Positions 46,239-55,527 are shown, numbered from the stretch's first letter. The stretch is DNA of 64,000 nucleotides from Burkholderiaceae bacterium (GCA_947447945.1 CANFLR010000004.1:1-64000); one strand, 5' to 3'. Numbers and translations: made by a program. The notes: generated by a model not told the origin, from the letters alone.

Positions 46239-47353
46239 TAGCCACCGATGTAAGACATTTCTACTTTGGGCTTGTCGGCATTTGGACTTGGCAGATTTGA
46301 ACCCCGTAGTTCTGAGTAGTGATCATCACGCCCAGCCCAAGTCGCCATGATGGCATTGGCTATTTCTAGATCAGATTTTCCTGAGCGCAGTAGCGTTTTG
46401 AAATCAAAACCTTCATTGGCAAACAAGCATAAATACATTTTCCCATCTGTAGAGATGCGTGCGCGGGTACATTCATGACAGAAAGTCTGGGTCACACTAG
46501 AAATGACGCCGATTTCACCTGAGCCATCGATATAACGCCAGCGTTGAGCAACCTCTCCTGGGTAGTTTGCATCTACTGGCTCCAAGGGGAACACTTTATG
46601 AATTCTGCCAAGCACTTCTGTTGATGGAAGCACCTGAGTCATATCCCAACCATTGGAGCTACCGACATCCATGAACTCAATAAATCTCAAAATAATGCCG
46701 CTACCTTTGAAATGCTTTGCCATCGCCAAAATTTCATGATCATTGATACCTTTTTGAACGACCATGTTGACTTTGATATCTGTGAAGCCGACCTCTTGTG
46801 CTGCGGTGATGCCATCCAGGACATCCCCTACAGGAAAATCAACATCATTCATTTTTTTGAAGGTCTCATCATGTAAGCCATCAAGGCTGACGGTGATGCG
46901 TTGGAGGCCGGCATTTTTTAGTGCTAGTGCCTTCTTGCGCAAAATACTGCCATTGGTCGTTAAGGTGAGATCTAGAGTTTTGCCGGCGGGCGATTGTACT
47001 TTGCCCAACATTTCTACGAGCACTTCCAGATTTTTTCTAAGTAAAGGTTCACCGCCAGTGAGGCGAATTTTTTCGACACCCAATAATGCAAAGATGGAAC
47101 TGAGTCTGGTGATTTCTTCAAAGCTTAGTAGCTCTTGGTGTGATAGGTAAGGATAGTCTTGATGAAAGATTTCCTTGGGCATGCAATAAGTGCAGCGGAA
47201 GTTGCAACGATCAGTTACTGATATGCGAAGGTCACGGAGAACGCGTCCACGCGAATCTTGAGTCAAGCCGTTGGCTTGAACTAGCGTGCTAGGAATAGAA
47301 GGCGTAAGGCCTTTGCCTTCATCAATACGAATGGGGATCACTTTTTCAACCAT
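46238..47353 (-). CDS. moaA: GTP 3',8-cyclase
   Basis: MoaA is the radical-SAM enzyme that starts molybdopterin synthesis by cyclising GTP. The N-terminal cluster motif is CNFRCTYC (CX3CX2C), the second [4Fe-4S] ligands are in CHECTRAR...LCLF near the C-terminus, and the C-terminal GG (SYIGG), which enters the active site, is present. It is 371 aa, with about 35 extra residues before the core. The partner gene moaC is not in the window. It is the first gene of the moaA-mobA-moeA run, 85 nt downstream of rne. Confidence 0.95.
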   Translation of the reverse strand: MVEKVIPIRIDEGKGLTPSIPSTLVQANGLTQDSRGRVLRDLRISVTDRCNFRCTYCMPKEIFHQDYPYLSHQELLSFEEITRLSSIFALLGVEKIRLTGGEPLLRKNLEVLVEMLGKVQSPAGKTLDLTLTTNGSILRKKALALKNAGLQRITVSLDGLHDETFKKMNDVDFPVGDVLDGITAAQEVGFTDIKVNMVVQKGINDHEILAMAKHFKGSGIILRFIEFMDVGSSNGWDMTQVLPSTEVLGRIHKVFPLEPVDANYPGEVAQRWRYIDGSGEIGVISSVTQTFCHECTRARISTDGKMYLCLFANEGFDFKTLLRSGKSDLEIANAIMATWAGRDDHYSELRGSNLPSPNADKPKVEMSYIGG

Positions 47354-47391
47354 ATTAGAGAATTATGGCTGTGAAACTGAGTTTCTGCCAA

Positions 47392-47424
47392 GCTGCCAAA
47401 TATCCTTGTGAGATAAATGGCAGC
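47392..47424. repeat. inverted repeat between rne and moaA
   Basis: GCTGCCA and TGGCAGC form a perfect 7-bp stem around a 19-nt loop in the rne-moaA gap. On the minus strand no U-run follows, so a role as an intrinsic terminator is doubtful; it may stabilise the rne 3' end. Confidence 0.35.
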
Positions 47425-47438
47425 CTGGAGAAATCGGT

Positions 47439-50033
47439 TTAAACCGTTTTTTCTTGGCCGCCGGTTTCAACTAAAACCATTGGACCTTCAGGAAGGCGCG
47501 CTGCTGGTTTAGGCGTTCTACCTAATTGAGTGACTACAGGCTCAGCTTGAATCTGGTGCTGTACTTCTGCATGCTTGCTTGAGTCTGTTGCCACCCAAAT
47601 CATGCCTGCAGATTGCACTACGCTATGCAAAGGCGTTTCTTCTAATGCCTGAAAGGAAACCTTAGGAAGTTCAGGCGCTGGCTTAACGATCACTTCCATT
47701 GCAGGCGCTGGAGTAGCTGCTACTGTTGGAGTGGAACGTGGAGCACGCGGCGCGCGATGAGCTCTTTCTTGGGGCTCACTTGCCGCTGGCTTGTGGTTGC
47801 CAAAGCTATGGGCTAAATCTTTGGTTGGCATCGTTGCAGATACACCAGCCATACCGACAGGAGGGCCGGTGAATGAAGTTGCTACAGCGACTACAGAGGC
47901 AATTGCTACATCACCAGTAGTCTCAGTGCGTTCACGTTGCCCACGGCCACGACCGCGACGATTACGGCCACGACCGCGACGTTCCTCACCTTCGGCGCTT
48001 GGACCGGCTTCAGCACTTGGAGCAGCTTCAGTTGCTGGAGTGAGCGCAGCTTGATTGCGAGCTGCTTCTTGGCGTTCTGGTTTCGGACCATTTTGATTCC
48101 GATTACCGTTGCGATTACCATTGCGATTGCGATTGTTGTTGACGCCTTCAGTCACAGTACCTTCAGCAGTATTCAATGCGGGACGTTCACTGCGCTCACC
48201 ACCGCGTTCGTTGCGTTCTCCACGGCGACCACGATTACCGTTGCGGTTATTGCGCTCACCATTGCGACCCTGGTTGCGACCACGAGGGGCAACTGGTTCG
48301 ACTTTTACTTCTGGTGTTGATGACGAGAAAAGACTCTTCATAAAACCCAAGAAGCCGCCTGATTTTGCGGGTTCAACGGTTTCTGTGCGAGCAGGGCGTG
48401 GTTGACTCACTGGTGCTGGGGCATTGGGGGTGATTCCCTTAACAGCAGCTTCAGGGCGAACCTTTACGTCCGCATCTTTTTTGCTAACGGTGGTGTCAGT
48501 CTCCAGTTCGCGAGCAGCTTCTTCAGCCATCACATAGCTGGCTTTTTGATCATCAAGACGTGGGTCATCGTGACGTAAGCGCTCAAGCTTGTAATGGGGT
48601 GTTTCTAAATGCTTATTTGGAATCATTAAGACATTGACTTTGAAGCGACTCTCAATCTTGATGACTTCAGGACGTTTTTCATTCAAGAGGAATGCAGCTA
48701 CTTCGACTGGAACTTGAGTATGAATCGCAGCAGTATTCTCTTTCATTGCCTCTTCTTGAATGATACGCAAGACTTGCAATGCAGATGATTCGGTATCACG
48801 AATATGGCCTGTACCGTTGCAACGAGGACAGGTTACATGACTACCCTCAGAAAGGGCTGGTCGCAAACGCTGACGAGACATTTCCATCAGACCAAATTTA
48901 GAGATCTTACCCATCTGAACACGCGCACGGTCATGGCGCAGTGCATCGCGTAGGCGATTTTCAACATCTTTTTGAGCCTTGCTGGACTCCATGTCGATAA
49001 AGTCGATCACAATGAGACCGCCCAAGTCACGTAAACGCGCTTGGCGGGCGATTTCATCTGCAGCTTCCAAGTTGGTGCGGGTTGCGGTTTCTTCAATATC
49101 GGAACCGCGAGTGGCGCGCGCAGAGTTCACGTCAACCGATACCAAAGCTTCGGTATGGTCAATCACAATGGCTCCACCAGAAGGCAGGGGTACTGTACGT
49201 GAATAAGCTGTTTCAATTTGATGCTCAATCTGGAAACGCGAGAACAAAGGCACATCATCTTGATAGCGCTTCACTCTCGGAAGATTGTCGGGCATCACTA
49301 CCGACATAAATGCCGCAGCTTGTTCGTAGATATCATCGGTATCGATGAGGATCTCGCCGATATCAGGTTGGAAGTAGTCGCGGATCGCGCGAATTACTAG
49401 GCTTGACTCGAGATAAATCAATAAGGGTCCGGAGTTGCCTTTGGCAGCTTCATCAATTGCACCCCACAACTGCATGAGGTAGCTCAGATCCCACTGTAAC
49501 TCAGTAGCATCGCGACCAATACCAGCGGTGCGAGCAATGATGCTCATCCCGTCGGGTATATCTAATTGGGACATGGCATCACGGAGTTCTTGACGGTCTT
49601 CGCCTTCAATGCGACGGGATACGCCGCCTCCACGGGGATTATTTGGCATTAATACCAAATAACGGCCAGCTAGGGAGACAAAAGAAGTTAAAGCTGCGCC
49701 TTTTTGGCCGCGCTCCTCTTTTTCAACCTGAACAATGATCTCTTGACCTTCGCGCAAAGCCTCTTTGATGGAGGCATTCCGGACATCAATACCTTCTTTG
49801 AAGTAGGTGCGGGCAACCTCCTTAAAGGGCAGGAAGCCATGACGTTCTTCACCATAATTTACAAAGCAAGCCTCAAGCGAAGGCTCAATGCGCGTAATAA
49901 CACCTTTGTAAATATTGCCTTTGCGTTGTTCACGACCGGCAGCTTCGATATCAATATCGATTAGTTTTTGACCATCGACGATGGCAACTCGCAACTCTTC
50001 TTGTTGAGTTGCATTAAATAACATGCGTTTCAT
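47439..50033 (-). CDS. rne: ribonuclease E
   Basis: RNase E/G-family endoribonuclease, 864 aa, the main mRNA-decay and RNA-processing enzyme. The N-terminal S1 domain (about 35-120) precedes the DNase I-like catalytic part with IVIDFIDMESSKAQ (metal-binding Asp) and the zinc-link CPRCNGTGHI. The C-terminal ~300 residues are disordered: an Arg/Asn/Gly-rich RNA-binding stretch of short repeats (RNGNRGRRGERNERGGE, RNRNGNRNGNRNQNG) and Pro/Ala-rich segments that presumably scaffold the degradosome. AGGAG precedes the ATG. A long leader lies upstream. Confidence 0.95.
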   Translation of the reverse strand: MKRMLFNATQQEELRVAIVDGQKLIDIDIEAAGREQRKGNIYKGVITRIEPSLEACFVNYGEERHGFLPFKEVARTYFKEGIDVRNASIKEALREGQEIIVQVEKEERGQKGAALTSFVSLAGRYLVLMPNNPRGGGVSRRIEGEDRQELRDAMSQLDIPDGMSIIARTAGIGRDATELQWDLSYLMQLWGAIDEAAKGNSGPLLIYLESSLVIRAIRDYFQPDIGEILIDTDDIYEQAAAFMSVVMPDNLPRVKRYQDDVPLFSRFQIEHQIETAYSRTVPLPSGGAIVIDHTEALVSVDVNSARATRGSDIEETATRTNLEAADEIARQARLRDLGGLIVIDFIDMESSKAQKDVENRLRDALRHDRARVQMGKISKFGLMEMSRQRLRPALSEGSHVTCPRCNGTGHIRDTESSALQVLRIIQEEAMKENTAAIHTQVPVEVAAFLLNEKRPEVIKIESRFKVNVLMIPNKHLETPHYKLERLRHDDPRLDDQKASYVMAEEAARELETDTTVSKKDADVKVRPEAAVKGITPNAPAPVSQPRPARTETVEPAKSGGFLGFMKSLFSSSTPEVKVEPVAPRGRNQGRNGERNNRNGNRGRRGERNERGGERSERPALNTAEGTVTEGVNNNRNRNGNRNGNRNQNGPKPERQEAARNQAALTPATEAAPSAEAGPSAEGEERRGRGRNRRGRGRGQRERTETTGDVAIASVVAVATSFTGPPVGMAGVSATMPTKDLAHSFGNHKPAASEPQERAHRAPRAPRSTPTVAATPAPAMEVIVKPAPELPKVSFQALEETPLHSVVQSAGMIWVATDSSKHAEVQHQIQAEPVVTQLGRTPKPAARLPEGPMVLVETGGQEKTV

Positions 50034-50420
50034 AACACTCTCCTATGGGGGAGGGCGTCGTTGCGGCGTTGCGTTAGGGGCAGTTTTATCACTTGGGGCA
50101 TAGCCCACCAGTGGCTTTATCAGTGTGGATCAAGCAAATCTAGGCATATTTTGCCTAGTACACCGAGTTAATTGTTGCTTAAGTCAGTGCCACACTTGAC
50201 GATCGCCGCAGAGACCTCCTTTTAGGTCATCAATGCAGGCGCGCGCCTGAAAACTGTCTTCTAATCGCGGGTCGCGGCATACGGCACACCAACCCTGCGC
50301 CTCATTACAACGGGGGAGGGGCAACCCCGGGAGCCTATTAAGGGCGACTCCAAGCTCCACAATCCAAACCTGACTTCAGGCTCTTCTTGGGCCAATAAAT
50401 TGGCTAGAGCGTTGATTATA
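50034..50420 (-). promoter_or_regulatory. long structured rne leader with promoter-like -10
   Basis: This gene-free stretch (about 450 bp up to rluC) is read here as the rne 5' leader. A perfect TATAAT on the minus strand (plus 50415-50420) would start a transcript with about 370 nt of untranslated leader. Within it are several inverted repeats: CTAGGCA/TGCCTAG (50140-50158), GACCT/AGGTC (50213-50228) and the 14-bp palindrome CAGGCGCGCGCCTG (50236-50249). In E. coli the rne leader of similar length mediates autoregulation; that role is inferred here. I see no tRNA or protein-coding ORF in it. Confidence 0.5.
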
Positions 50421-50486
50421 CGGTACAAGTTGAATGACAATGGGGTATTGTTGAGTCCCTCGTCAAAGTGGCGAGAGAGCTAAATC

Positions 50487-51515
50487 ATGAAACCTGAACC
50501 CACCTCCAAGTCCGCCAAACCTAAATCTGCTACTCCTGCAGGGGTTATTTTGCAGACTATTGGTCCTGAAGAGGCGGGTCAGCGACTAGATAACTACCTG
50601 CTACGTTGGGCAAAAGGCGTTCCTAAAAGCCACGTTTACCGCATTATTCGCTCTGGCGAGGTGCGGGTCAACAAGAAGCGTGCTGAACCAACTACCCGCT
50701 TAATTGAGGGGGATATCGTGAGATTGCCGCCTGTGCGTTTGGCTGAGCCGGCTCAAATGGCTGCAGTCAATACTGCCCAGACAAAATCACGGGCGAGGGG
50801 TTATTCGGACAAAATGCCGATCCTTTTTGAGGATGAGGCCCTGTTGATTGTCGATAAGCCGGCGGGATTAGCTGTCCATGGTGGCTCGGGCATCGCCTTG
50901 GGCGTGATTGAAACTTTGCGAATTACTCGCCCAGAATTGCATTTCTTGGAGCTGGTGCATCGCTTAGACCGAGATACCTCCGGTGTCTTATTGCTGGCCA
51001 AGAAACGCAGTGCCCTGGTTGAAATGCATCGCCAGATTCGGGAGGGACAGACCGATAAGCGCTACTACTTATTGGCTCATGGTGCAATTGAGCAAGCCGC
51101 AGGTGTAATGCAATTGAAGTTTCCCCTCCATAAATATTTATTGGCAAATGGTGAGCGTCGTGTTCGCGTTGATCCCGATGGCCTTCCTAGCCATACAGCC
51201 GTACGAGTGACGAAAATCCTCAAGCGAGGCGATGCATCAATCACCTTGGCTGAAGCACAATTAAAAACGGGGCGCACCCATCAGATTCGCGTGCATTTAC
51301 AAAAGCTGGGGCATGCGATTTTGGGAGATGATAAGTACGGTTTCGAAGATCAAGATAAAGTACTGAAATCCAAAAGACTTTACCTACATGCGCATTTGGC
51401 GGGTTTTATCCATCCGCGAACTGGTGAGAAGATGCGCATTGAATCGCCATTACCGGCCGAGTTTGATGCAATGATCAAAAAATTTGAAGTTGCAAACCCT
51501 CAGTTAACTCCTTAA
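50487..51515 (+). CDS. rluC: RluC-type 23S rRNA pseudouridine synthase
   Basis: A RluA-family pseudouridine synthase, 342 aa, expected to modify 23S rRNA positions near the peptidyl-transferase region (RluC targets 955, 2504 and 2580 in E. coli). An S4 RNA-binding domain (RLDNYLLRWAKGVPKSHVYRIIRSGEVRVN) precedes the catalytic domain with the active-site Asp in HRLDRDTSGVLLLAKK; KTGRTHQIRVH follows. It diverges from rne, a conserved arrangement. Confidence 0.92.
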   Translation: MKPEPTSKSAKPKSATPAGVILQTIGPEEAGQRLDNYLLRWAKGVPKSHVYRIIRSGEVRVNKKRAEPTTRLIEGDIVRLPPVRLAEPAQMAAVNTAQTKSRARGYSDKMPILFEDEALLIVDKPAGLAVHGGSGIALGVIETLRITRPELHFLELVHRLDRDTSGVLLLAKKRSALVEMHRQIREGQTDKRYYLLAHGAIEQAAGVMQLKFPLHKYLLANGERRVRVDPDGLPSHTAVRVTKILKRGDASITLAEAQLKTGRTHQIRVHLQKLGHAILGDDKYGFEDQDKVLKSKRLYLHAHLAGFIHPRTGEKMRIESPLPAEFDAMIKKFEVANPQLTP

Positions 51516-51527
51516 GTCCAGAAAAAA

Positions 51528-52217
51528 ATGCTTGACCTTAGTAAGCCAAATAGACGTTATGACCTGGTCGTCTGGGATTGGGATGGCACGATCATAGATT
51601 CCACACCAACGATCGTCCATTGTATTCAGCAATCCTGTCGTGATTTGGGTTTTAAAGCGCCAGATGATTCTTTAGCGAGTTCTGTCATTGGCTTGGGAAT
51701 TCAAGACTCGTTGCGCCGGGCGGTTCCTTGGATTGAGCCAGTCCACTTTCCACAGTTGACAGATCGCTTTCGTTATCACTATCTAGCAAAAGATCATGAA
51801 CTTCATTTGTTTTCTGGAATTCGTGAGCTACTTGAAGACTTACGAGCGGATGGCTATCTTCTTGGGGTTGCTACCGGAAAATCTCGGGTAGGCTTAGATC
51901 GTTCTTTAGGATTTCATAATCTCGGTCATTTGTTTGATGAAACCCGAACTGCAGATGAATCCTTTTCGAAGCCCCATCCTGGCATGCTCCTCGAGCTATC
52001 CGACGCAACACAAGTGCCAGTGCGTCGTATGTTAATGATTGGTGATACGACCCATGATCTAGAAATGGCATCCAATGCTGGTGTCGATGCTGTAGCAGTC
52101 ACTTATGGCGCCCATCCGCCAGACACTCTCAAGAGTGCGCAATCATTAGCGCATGTGGACGATGTTCAGCAATTGGCACAATGGCTCAACGACAATTTAA
52201 TCATTAAACCTGCCTAA
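51528..52217 (+). CDS. HAD-family phosphatase (phosphoglycolate phosphatase-like)
   Basis: A haloacid-dehalogenase-superfamily hydrolase, 229 aa, with motif I VVWDWDGTIIDSTP (nucleophile Asp), a helical cap, motif II/III VATGKSRVG and KPHPGM, and motif IV MIGDTTHDLEMASNAG. The pattern matches phosphoglycolate-phosphatase-like members; the substrate is not determined. It starts 12 nt after rluC and is probably in the same transcript. Confidence 0.85.
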   Translation: MLDLSKPNRRYDLVVWDWDGTIIDSTPTIVHCIQQSCRDLGFKAPDDSLASSVIGLGIQDSLRRAVPWIEPVHFPQLTDRFRYHYLAKDHELHLFSGIRELLEDLRADGYLLGVATGKSRVGLDRSLGFHNLGHLFDETRTADESFSKPHPGMLLELSDATQVPVRRMLMIGDTTHDLEMASNAGVDAVAVTYGAHPPDTLKSAQSLAHVDDVQQLAQWLNDNLIIKPA

Positions 52218-52261
52218 GGCAAGGCTTGTAATATTCAGGCATCACAAAGGAAATAAACAAG

Positions 52262-53221
52262 ATGGATCGCAATCAAAACGACAATGCCAATCAACCTTGG
52301 GAACGTCAAGCCCTCGAGCACTTACTTCTTGAAAATTTAAAAGAAACCCGCAAGGCACGTCGCTGGAAAGCAGTCTTCAGAGTACTTACCTTATTAGTGT
52401 TGATCGCAGTGGTTCTAGAGGTATTCGATGTTCGTTTACCTGGTGGCAGCATGAGTGCTGATAAGCACACGGCTTTAGTAACGCTGGAAGGTGAAATTTC
52501 TTCAAGCTCTATGGCCAATGCCTCAGACATTAATGCATCACTGACAGCAGCTTTTGAAAACGAGCACAGCGCTGGTGTGGTCATGCGCATCAATAGCCCG
52601 GGCGGATCACCAGTACAAGCGGGCATGATTAATGATGAGATATATCGCTTACGTAAGCTTTACCCAGCCAAACCTTTTTATGTGGTGGTGGAGGATATTT
52701 GCGCTTCTGGTGGTTACTACGTTGCTGTTGCTGGTGATCAAATCTTGGTAGATAAAGCTAGTCTCGTAGGTTCAATTGGGGTGATCATGGAAGGCTTTGG
52801 TTTTACGGGCCTGATGGATAAGCTGGGGGTTACGCGTCGCATGATCACCGCTGGTTCCAACAAGGGCATGATGGATCCCTTTAGCAAGGAAAATCCAAAA
52901 CAAGTAGAGATGATCAAAGGCATGCTCGATGAGATCCATCAGCAATTCATCGCGGTTGTCAAAGCAGGTCGTGGTGATCGCTTAAAAGATGTTCCAGATT
53001 TATTTTCAGGGCGCGTTTGGAGTGGTGAGCAGGCAATTAAGATTGGTTTAGCCGATGGCTATGGTACGGTTGATTCAGTAGCGCGTGATATTTTCAAAGC
53101 GCCAGACGTGTTGGATTACACCGTGAAAGAAAATTTTGCAGAGCGTGTTGCAAAACGTTTTGGTGCTGAAGCTGGTTCTGCAGCAGGTAAAGCTTTACTC
53201 AGGGCGCCTGATTTAAAGTAA
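52262..53221 (+). CDS. S49 family signal peptide peptidase (SppA/SohB-like)
   Basis: A membrane-anchored serine protease, 319 aa. One N-terminal transmembrane helix (VFRVLTLLVLIAVVLEVFDV) precedes a ClpP-like fold: INSPGGSPVQAG, the nucleophile serine in CASGGYYVAVAGD and the candidate general-base lysine in GSNKGMMDPF. The short single-domain form (about half of E. coli SppA) is usual in betaproteobacteria. AAAGGAAATAA precedes the ATG. It likely degrades cleaved signal peptides or lipoprotein leftovers. Confidence 0.88.
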   Translation: MDRNQNDNANQPWERQALEHLLLENLKETRKARRWKAVFRVLTLLVLIAVVLEVFDVRLPGGSMSADKHTALVTLEGEISSSSMANASDINASLTAAFENEHSAGVVMRINSPGGSPVQAGMINDEIYRLRKLYPAKPFYVVVEDICASGGYYVAVAGDQILVDKASLVGSIGVIMEGFGFTGLMDKLGVTRRMITAGSNKGMMDPFSKENPKQVEMIKGMLDEIHQQFIAVVKAGRGDRLKDVPDLFSGRVWSGEQAIKIGLADGYGTVDSVARDIFKAPDVLDYTVKENFAERVAKRFGAEAGSAAGKALLRAPDLK

Positions 53222-53235
53222 GCTGATTCAAAAAA

Positions 53236-54009
53236 CTAGGCCAGTAATAAAAATACTGCTGGCCGATTTTGCAAGGATGCGCAAGCCGCCTCATTTGGAT
53301 AGCGCTTGCGCCATTCGCTGATAGTTAAAGTCACAATCATTTCAGTTGGCAGACTAAGATCCATGCCAAGACATAGTTTTGAGTGGGGGGATAAGGTATT
53401 TAAGCAAGCCATCAGCATGGCTGCATTGCGGTAAGGTGTCTCTATCCAGATTTGTGTTTGTTGTAATTTGTGGGATTCAGTTTCTAGTTGCTTCAGGCGT
53501 GTATTGCGCTCGTGAGACTCATGCGGTAAATAGCCCTGAAAGCTAAAACGCTGACCATTGAGGCCACTGGCCATAAGGCCTAGCAGGATTGAGCTAGGGC
53601 CTACGAGAGGTTTCACCTTGGCTCCAAGTTGATGCGCAACCAAGACCAATTCGGCGCCAGGATCTGCAACGCCTGGCACTCCCGCCTCAGACATTAAACC
53701 GATATCTTGTCCAGCAAGGAGCGGCTTTAATAAATCAGCAGGTTTGATGGTGGCACCATACTTCGCATTACGTGCTGCTCCCCGCCATTCGCTCATCTGC
53801 ATTTCTTGAATCGTGCAAATTAACGGTGAAACACTCTCAACCGCTTTCAGAAAAGCGCGCGCTGTTTTGGCATCTTCGACAATCCAATATTTCAGTTTGG
53901 CGGTTTGTAGAATCGTTTCGCTTGGCAAAACCCAAGGAAGTTGGGCTTCACGAGCATGATCACCTAAGGTGTTTGGAATTAGGAAGAGGGTGCCGAGTGC
54001 GCGATTCAT
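53236..54009 (-). CDS. SAM-dependent methyltransferase, RsmI-like (tetrapyrrole methylase fold)
   Basis: A 257-aa protein of the TP-methylase superfamily, related to RsmI, the 16S rRNA C1402 2'-O-ribose methyltransferase. Motifs: GQDIGLMSEAGVPGVADPGAELV (SAM loop, in part), VGPSSILLGLMASGLNGQRFSFQGYLP and IWIETPYRNAAML. The N-terminus (LYLIPNTLGD-like: GTLFLIPNTLGDHA) differs from true RsmI, so it may be a paralogue with another target. It overlaps maf by 4 nt. Confidence 0.8.
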   Translation of the reverse strand: MNRALGTLFLIPNTLGDHAREAQLPWVLPSETILQTAKLKYWIVEDAKTARAFLKAVESVSPLICTIQEMQMSEWRGAARNAKYGATIKPADLLKPLLAGQDIGLMSEAGVPGVADPGAELVLVAHQLGAKVKPLVGPSSILLGLMASGLNGQRFSFQGYLPHESHERNTRLKQLETESHKLQQTQIWIETPYRNAAMLMACLNTLSPHSKLCLGMDLSLPTEMIVTLTISEWRKRYPNEAACASLQNRPAVFLLLA

Positions 54010-54602
54010 TTTTTAAGTGGGATGTCAAAACCAGCATCCCGCAATAATCCCGTTAAGGCAATCAAAGGCAGGCCAATTAAGGCTGTTGGATCATCGCTCC
54101 GAATCGCTTCAATTAGGGTGATTCCGAGTCCTTCAGATTTGGCGCTACCAGCGCAGTCGTAGGGCTCTTCGGTTAGTAGGTAGGACTTTAGGACTTCATC
54201 TGATAGCTTGCGAAAGGTCACTTCCGTTGGAATACTTAAAGTCCTTGCAGACTCACCTTGCATGACACATAGAGCAGTGTGGAAGGTAACCGACGCGCCG
54301 CGCATGAGTTGTAGTTGTGCCATGGCCCTTTCAAAATTTCCGGGCTTGCCAATGGCTGCACCGCATAAGTCAGCTACTTGATCCGATCCAATGACGCAGC
54401 TCGTGGGATGCTCTTTGGCGACCGCTGCAGCTTTTGCTTTAGCTAATCGCAGAGCCAATTCCAAGGTACTTTCTCCTGGTAGCGGCGTTTCATCTACTTG
54501 GGGTGAAATGACGGTAAAGGGGATGCCTAAACGCTCGAGAAGCTCTCGGCGATAAACAGAGGTCGAAGCAAGGATCAGGGGTGGATTAGTTGTATTACTC
54601 AT
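54006..54602 (-). CDS. Maf-family nucleotide pyrophosphatase
   Basis: A house-cleaning nucleotide pyrophosphatase of the Maf/YceF family. The start is set at ATG 54602, giving MSNTTNPPLILASTSVYRREL and 198 aa; the track start would leave only 13 nt to the divergent yceD. Motifs: ASTSVYRRELLERLGIPF, IGSDQVADL with the catalytic Asp and LIGLPLIALTGLL at the end. YceF-type members hydrolyse m7GTP; adjacency to yceD-rpmF-plsX favours YceF. It is coupled to the methyltransferase downstream. Confidence 0.87.
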   Translation of the reverse strand: MSNTTNPPLILASTSVYRRELLERLGIPFTVISPQVDETPLPGESTLELALRLAKAKAAAVAKEHPTSCVIGSDQVADLCGAAIGKPGNFERAMAQLQLMRGASVTFHTALCVMQGESARTLSIPTEVTFRKLSDEVLKSYLLTEEPYDCAGSAKSEGLGITLIEAIRSDDPTALIGLPLIALTGLLRDAGFDIPLKK

Positions 54603-54645
54603 TGCTGCATGCGCTTTCTCTGATGCCTTCATTTAGACTGATGTC

Positions 54646-55224
54646 ATGAATCGTAATCAAGTTTTACCTCAAGTTGAACTCTCTAGTGATCCGGATGCTT
54701 TGCGCAATGTGGATCTTTGCGCACACCAAGCCTACAAAGGCCAAGGTTTTTTCAGTATCCAGGAGTTGCCAAGATTGGCCGAGGAGGCTTCTGCTATCAG
54801 GGCTGAGGATGGTTTTCATTGGGAGTTGGAGACCTATTTTGAGCAATCTCCAGGCCAAGCCCCGCATTTTATGGAGATAGCCCTTCAAGGGCGAATTCAC
54901 CTGATTTGCCAGCGCTGCCTGCAGGATTGTCCTATTGAATTCACTGAGAAAAGGCGTTTTGCCCTATTGGGCTCAGAGGATGAGGCTGATGCCTATCCGA
55001 TCGCAGATGACGAGCAGGAGCCCTTGGTAGTTAGTCAGCATTTTGATGTTTTAGCAACAATCGAGGATGAAATTCTGTTATCAATACCCCTTATCCCCAA
55101 GCATGCAGATGGCGCTTGCAAGGCCCATGCCCTTTCTTTTGGTGCTGGTGAGTCAGCATTGGAACCGGTCGAAAAACCTGAAAATCCCTTTAACATATTG
55201 AAAAATATGAAGAAAAACTCATGA
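54646..55224 (+). CDS. yceD: DUF177 / YceD family protein (23S rRNA accumulation protein)
   Basis: YceD (DUF177) is needed for normal 23S rRNA levels in E. coli and is nearly always next to rpmF. The 192-aa protein shows the Cys pair CQRCLQDC in the core, the acidic segment LGSEDEADAYPIADDEQEP and the IEDEILLSIPLIPKH motif. No Shine-Dalgarno precedes the ATG; TAGACT lies 6 nt upstream. rpmF follows after about 100 nt with its own promoter. Confidence 0.9.
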   Translation: MNRNQVLPQVELSSDPDALRNVDLCAHQAYKGQGFFSIQELPRLAEEASAIRAEDGFHWELETYFEQSPGQAPHFMEIALQGRIHLICQRCLQDCPIEFTEKRRFALLGSEDEADAYPIADDEQEPLVVSQHFDVLATIEDEILLSIPLIPKHADGACKAHALSFGAGESALEPVEKPENPFNILKNMKKNS

Positions 55225-55294
55225 TGCTGATTCTGGGTGGGTGCTCAGTGGACATTTACTTTGCCAATAAATCAAGCATTTAGACGCTTTTGTA

Positions 55295-55303
55295 TGTTAG
55301 AAT
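55295..55303 (+). promoter_or_regulatory. extended -10 promoter for rpmF
   Basis: TGtTAGAAT is an extended -10 (TGnTATAAT with one mismatch), about 24 nt before the rpmF ATG. Such elements work with a poor -35, as seen here. It would drive rpmF and, with read-through, plsX. Confidence 0.45.
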
Positions 55304-55326
55304 ATTGCCTTGCTTAGGAGTTCAAT

Positions 55327-55506
55327 ATGGCCGTCCAACAGAATAAAAAATCACCTTCCAAACGTGGCATGCATCGTGCGCACGACTTTTTGACCGCACC
55401 CGCTACGGCTGTTGAAGCTACTACTGGTGAAGCTCATTTACGTCACCACATTTCACCAAACGGCTACTATCGTGGTCGTAAGGTTGTTAAAACCAAAAAC
55501 GACTAA
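55327..55506 (+). CDS. rpmF: 50S ribosomal protein L32
   Basis: L32 was missed by the ORF track because it is only 59 aa. It starts [20 protein letters not shown] and ends [14 protein letters not shown]. It is the zinc-free form: the CxxC pair seen in C+ paralogues is absent. TTAGGAG stands upstream of the ATG. It follows yceD, as in most proteobacteria, and is closed by an intrinsic terminator before plsX. Confidence 0.96.
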   Translation: MAVQQNKKSPSKRGMHRAHDFLTAPATAVEATTGEAHLRHHISPNGYYRGRKVVKTKND

Positions 55507-55527
55507 TTTTTTAGTCTAAACAGATAG

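Noticed and set aside
47937-48405. Long plus-strand ORFs opposite the RNase E tail
   Set aside because: They mirror the Arg/Asn/Gly repeats of the rne tail and have repetitive Thr/Ala or Arg/Leu composition, as expected of shadows.
50140-50158. CTAGGCA/TGCCTAG inverted repeat as an operator for a transcription factor
   Set aside because: It could be a protein-binding palindrome, but its position inside the presumed transcribed rne leader makes an RNA hairpin the simpler reading.
50034-50486. Possible non-coding RNA gene (RNase P, SRP or tmRNA) in the rne-rluC gap
   Set aside because: I looked for conserved RNase P and SRP core motifs on both strands and saw none; a structured rne leader explains the hairpins better.
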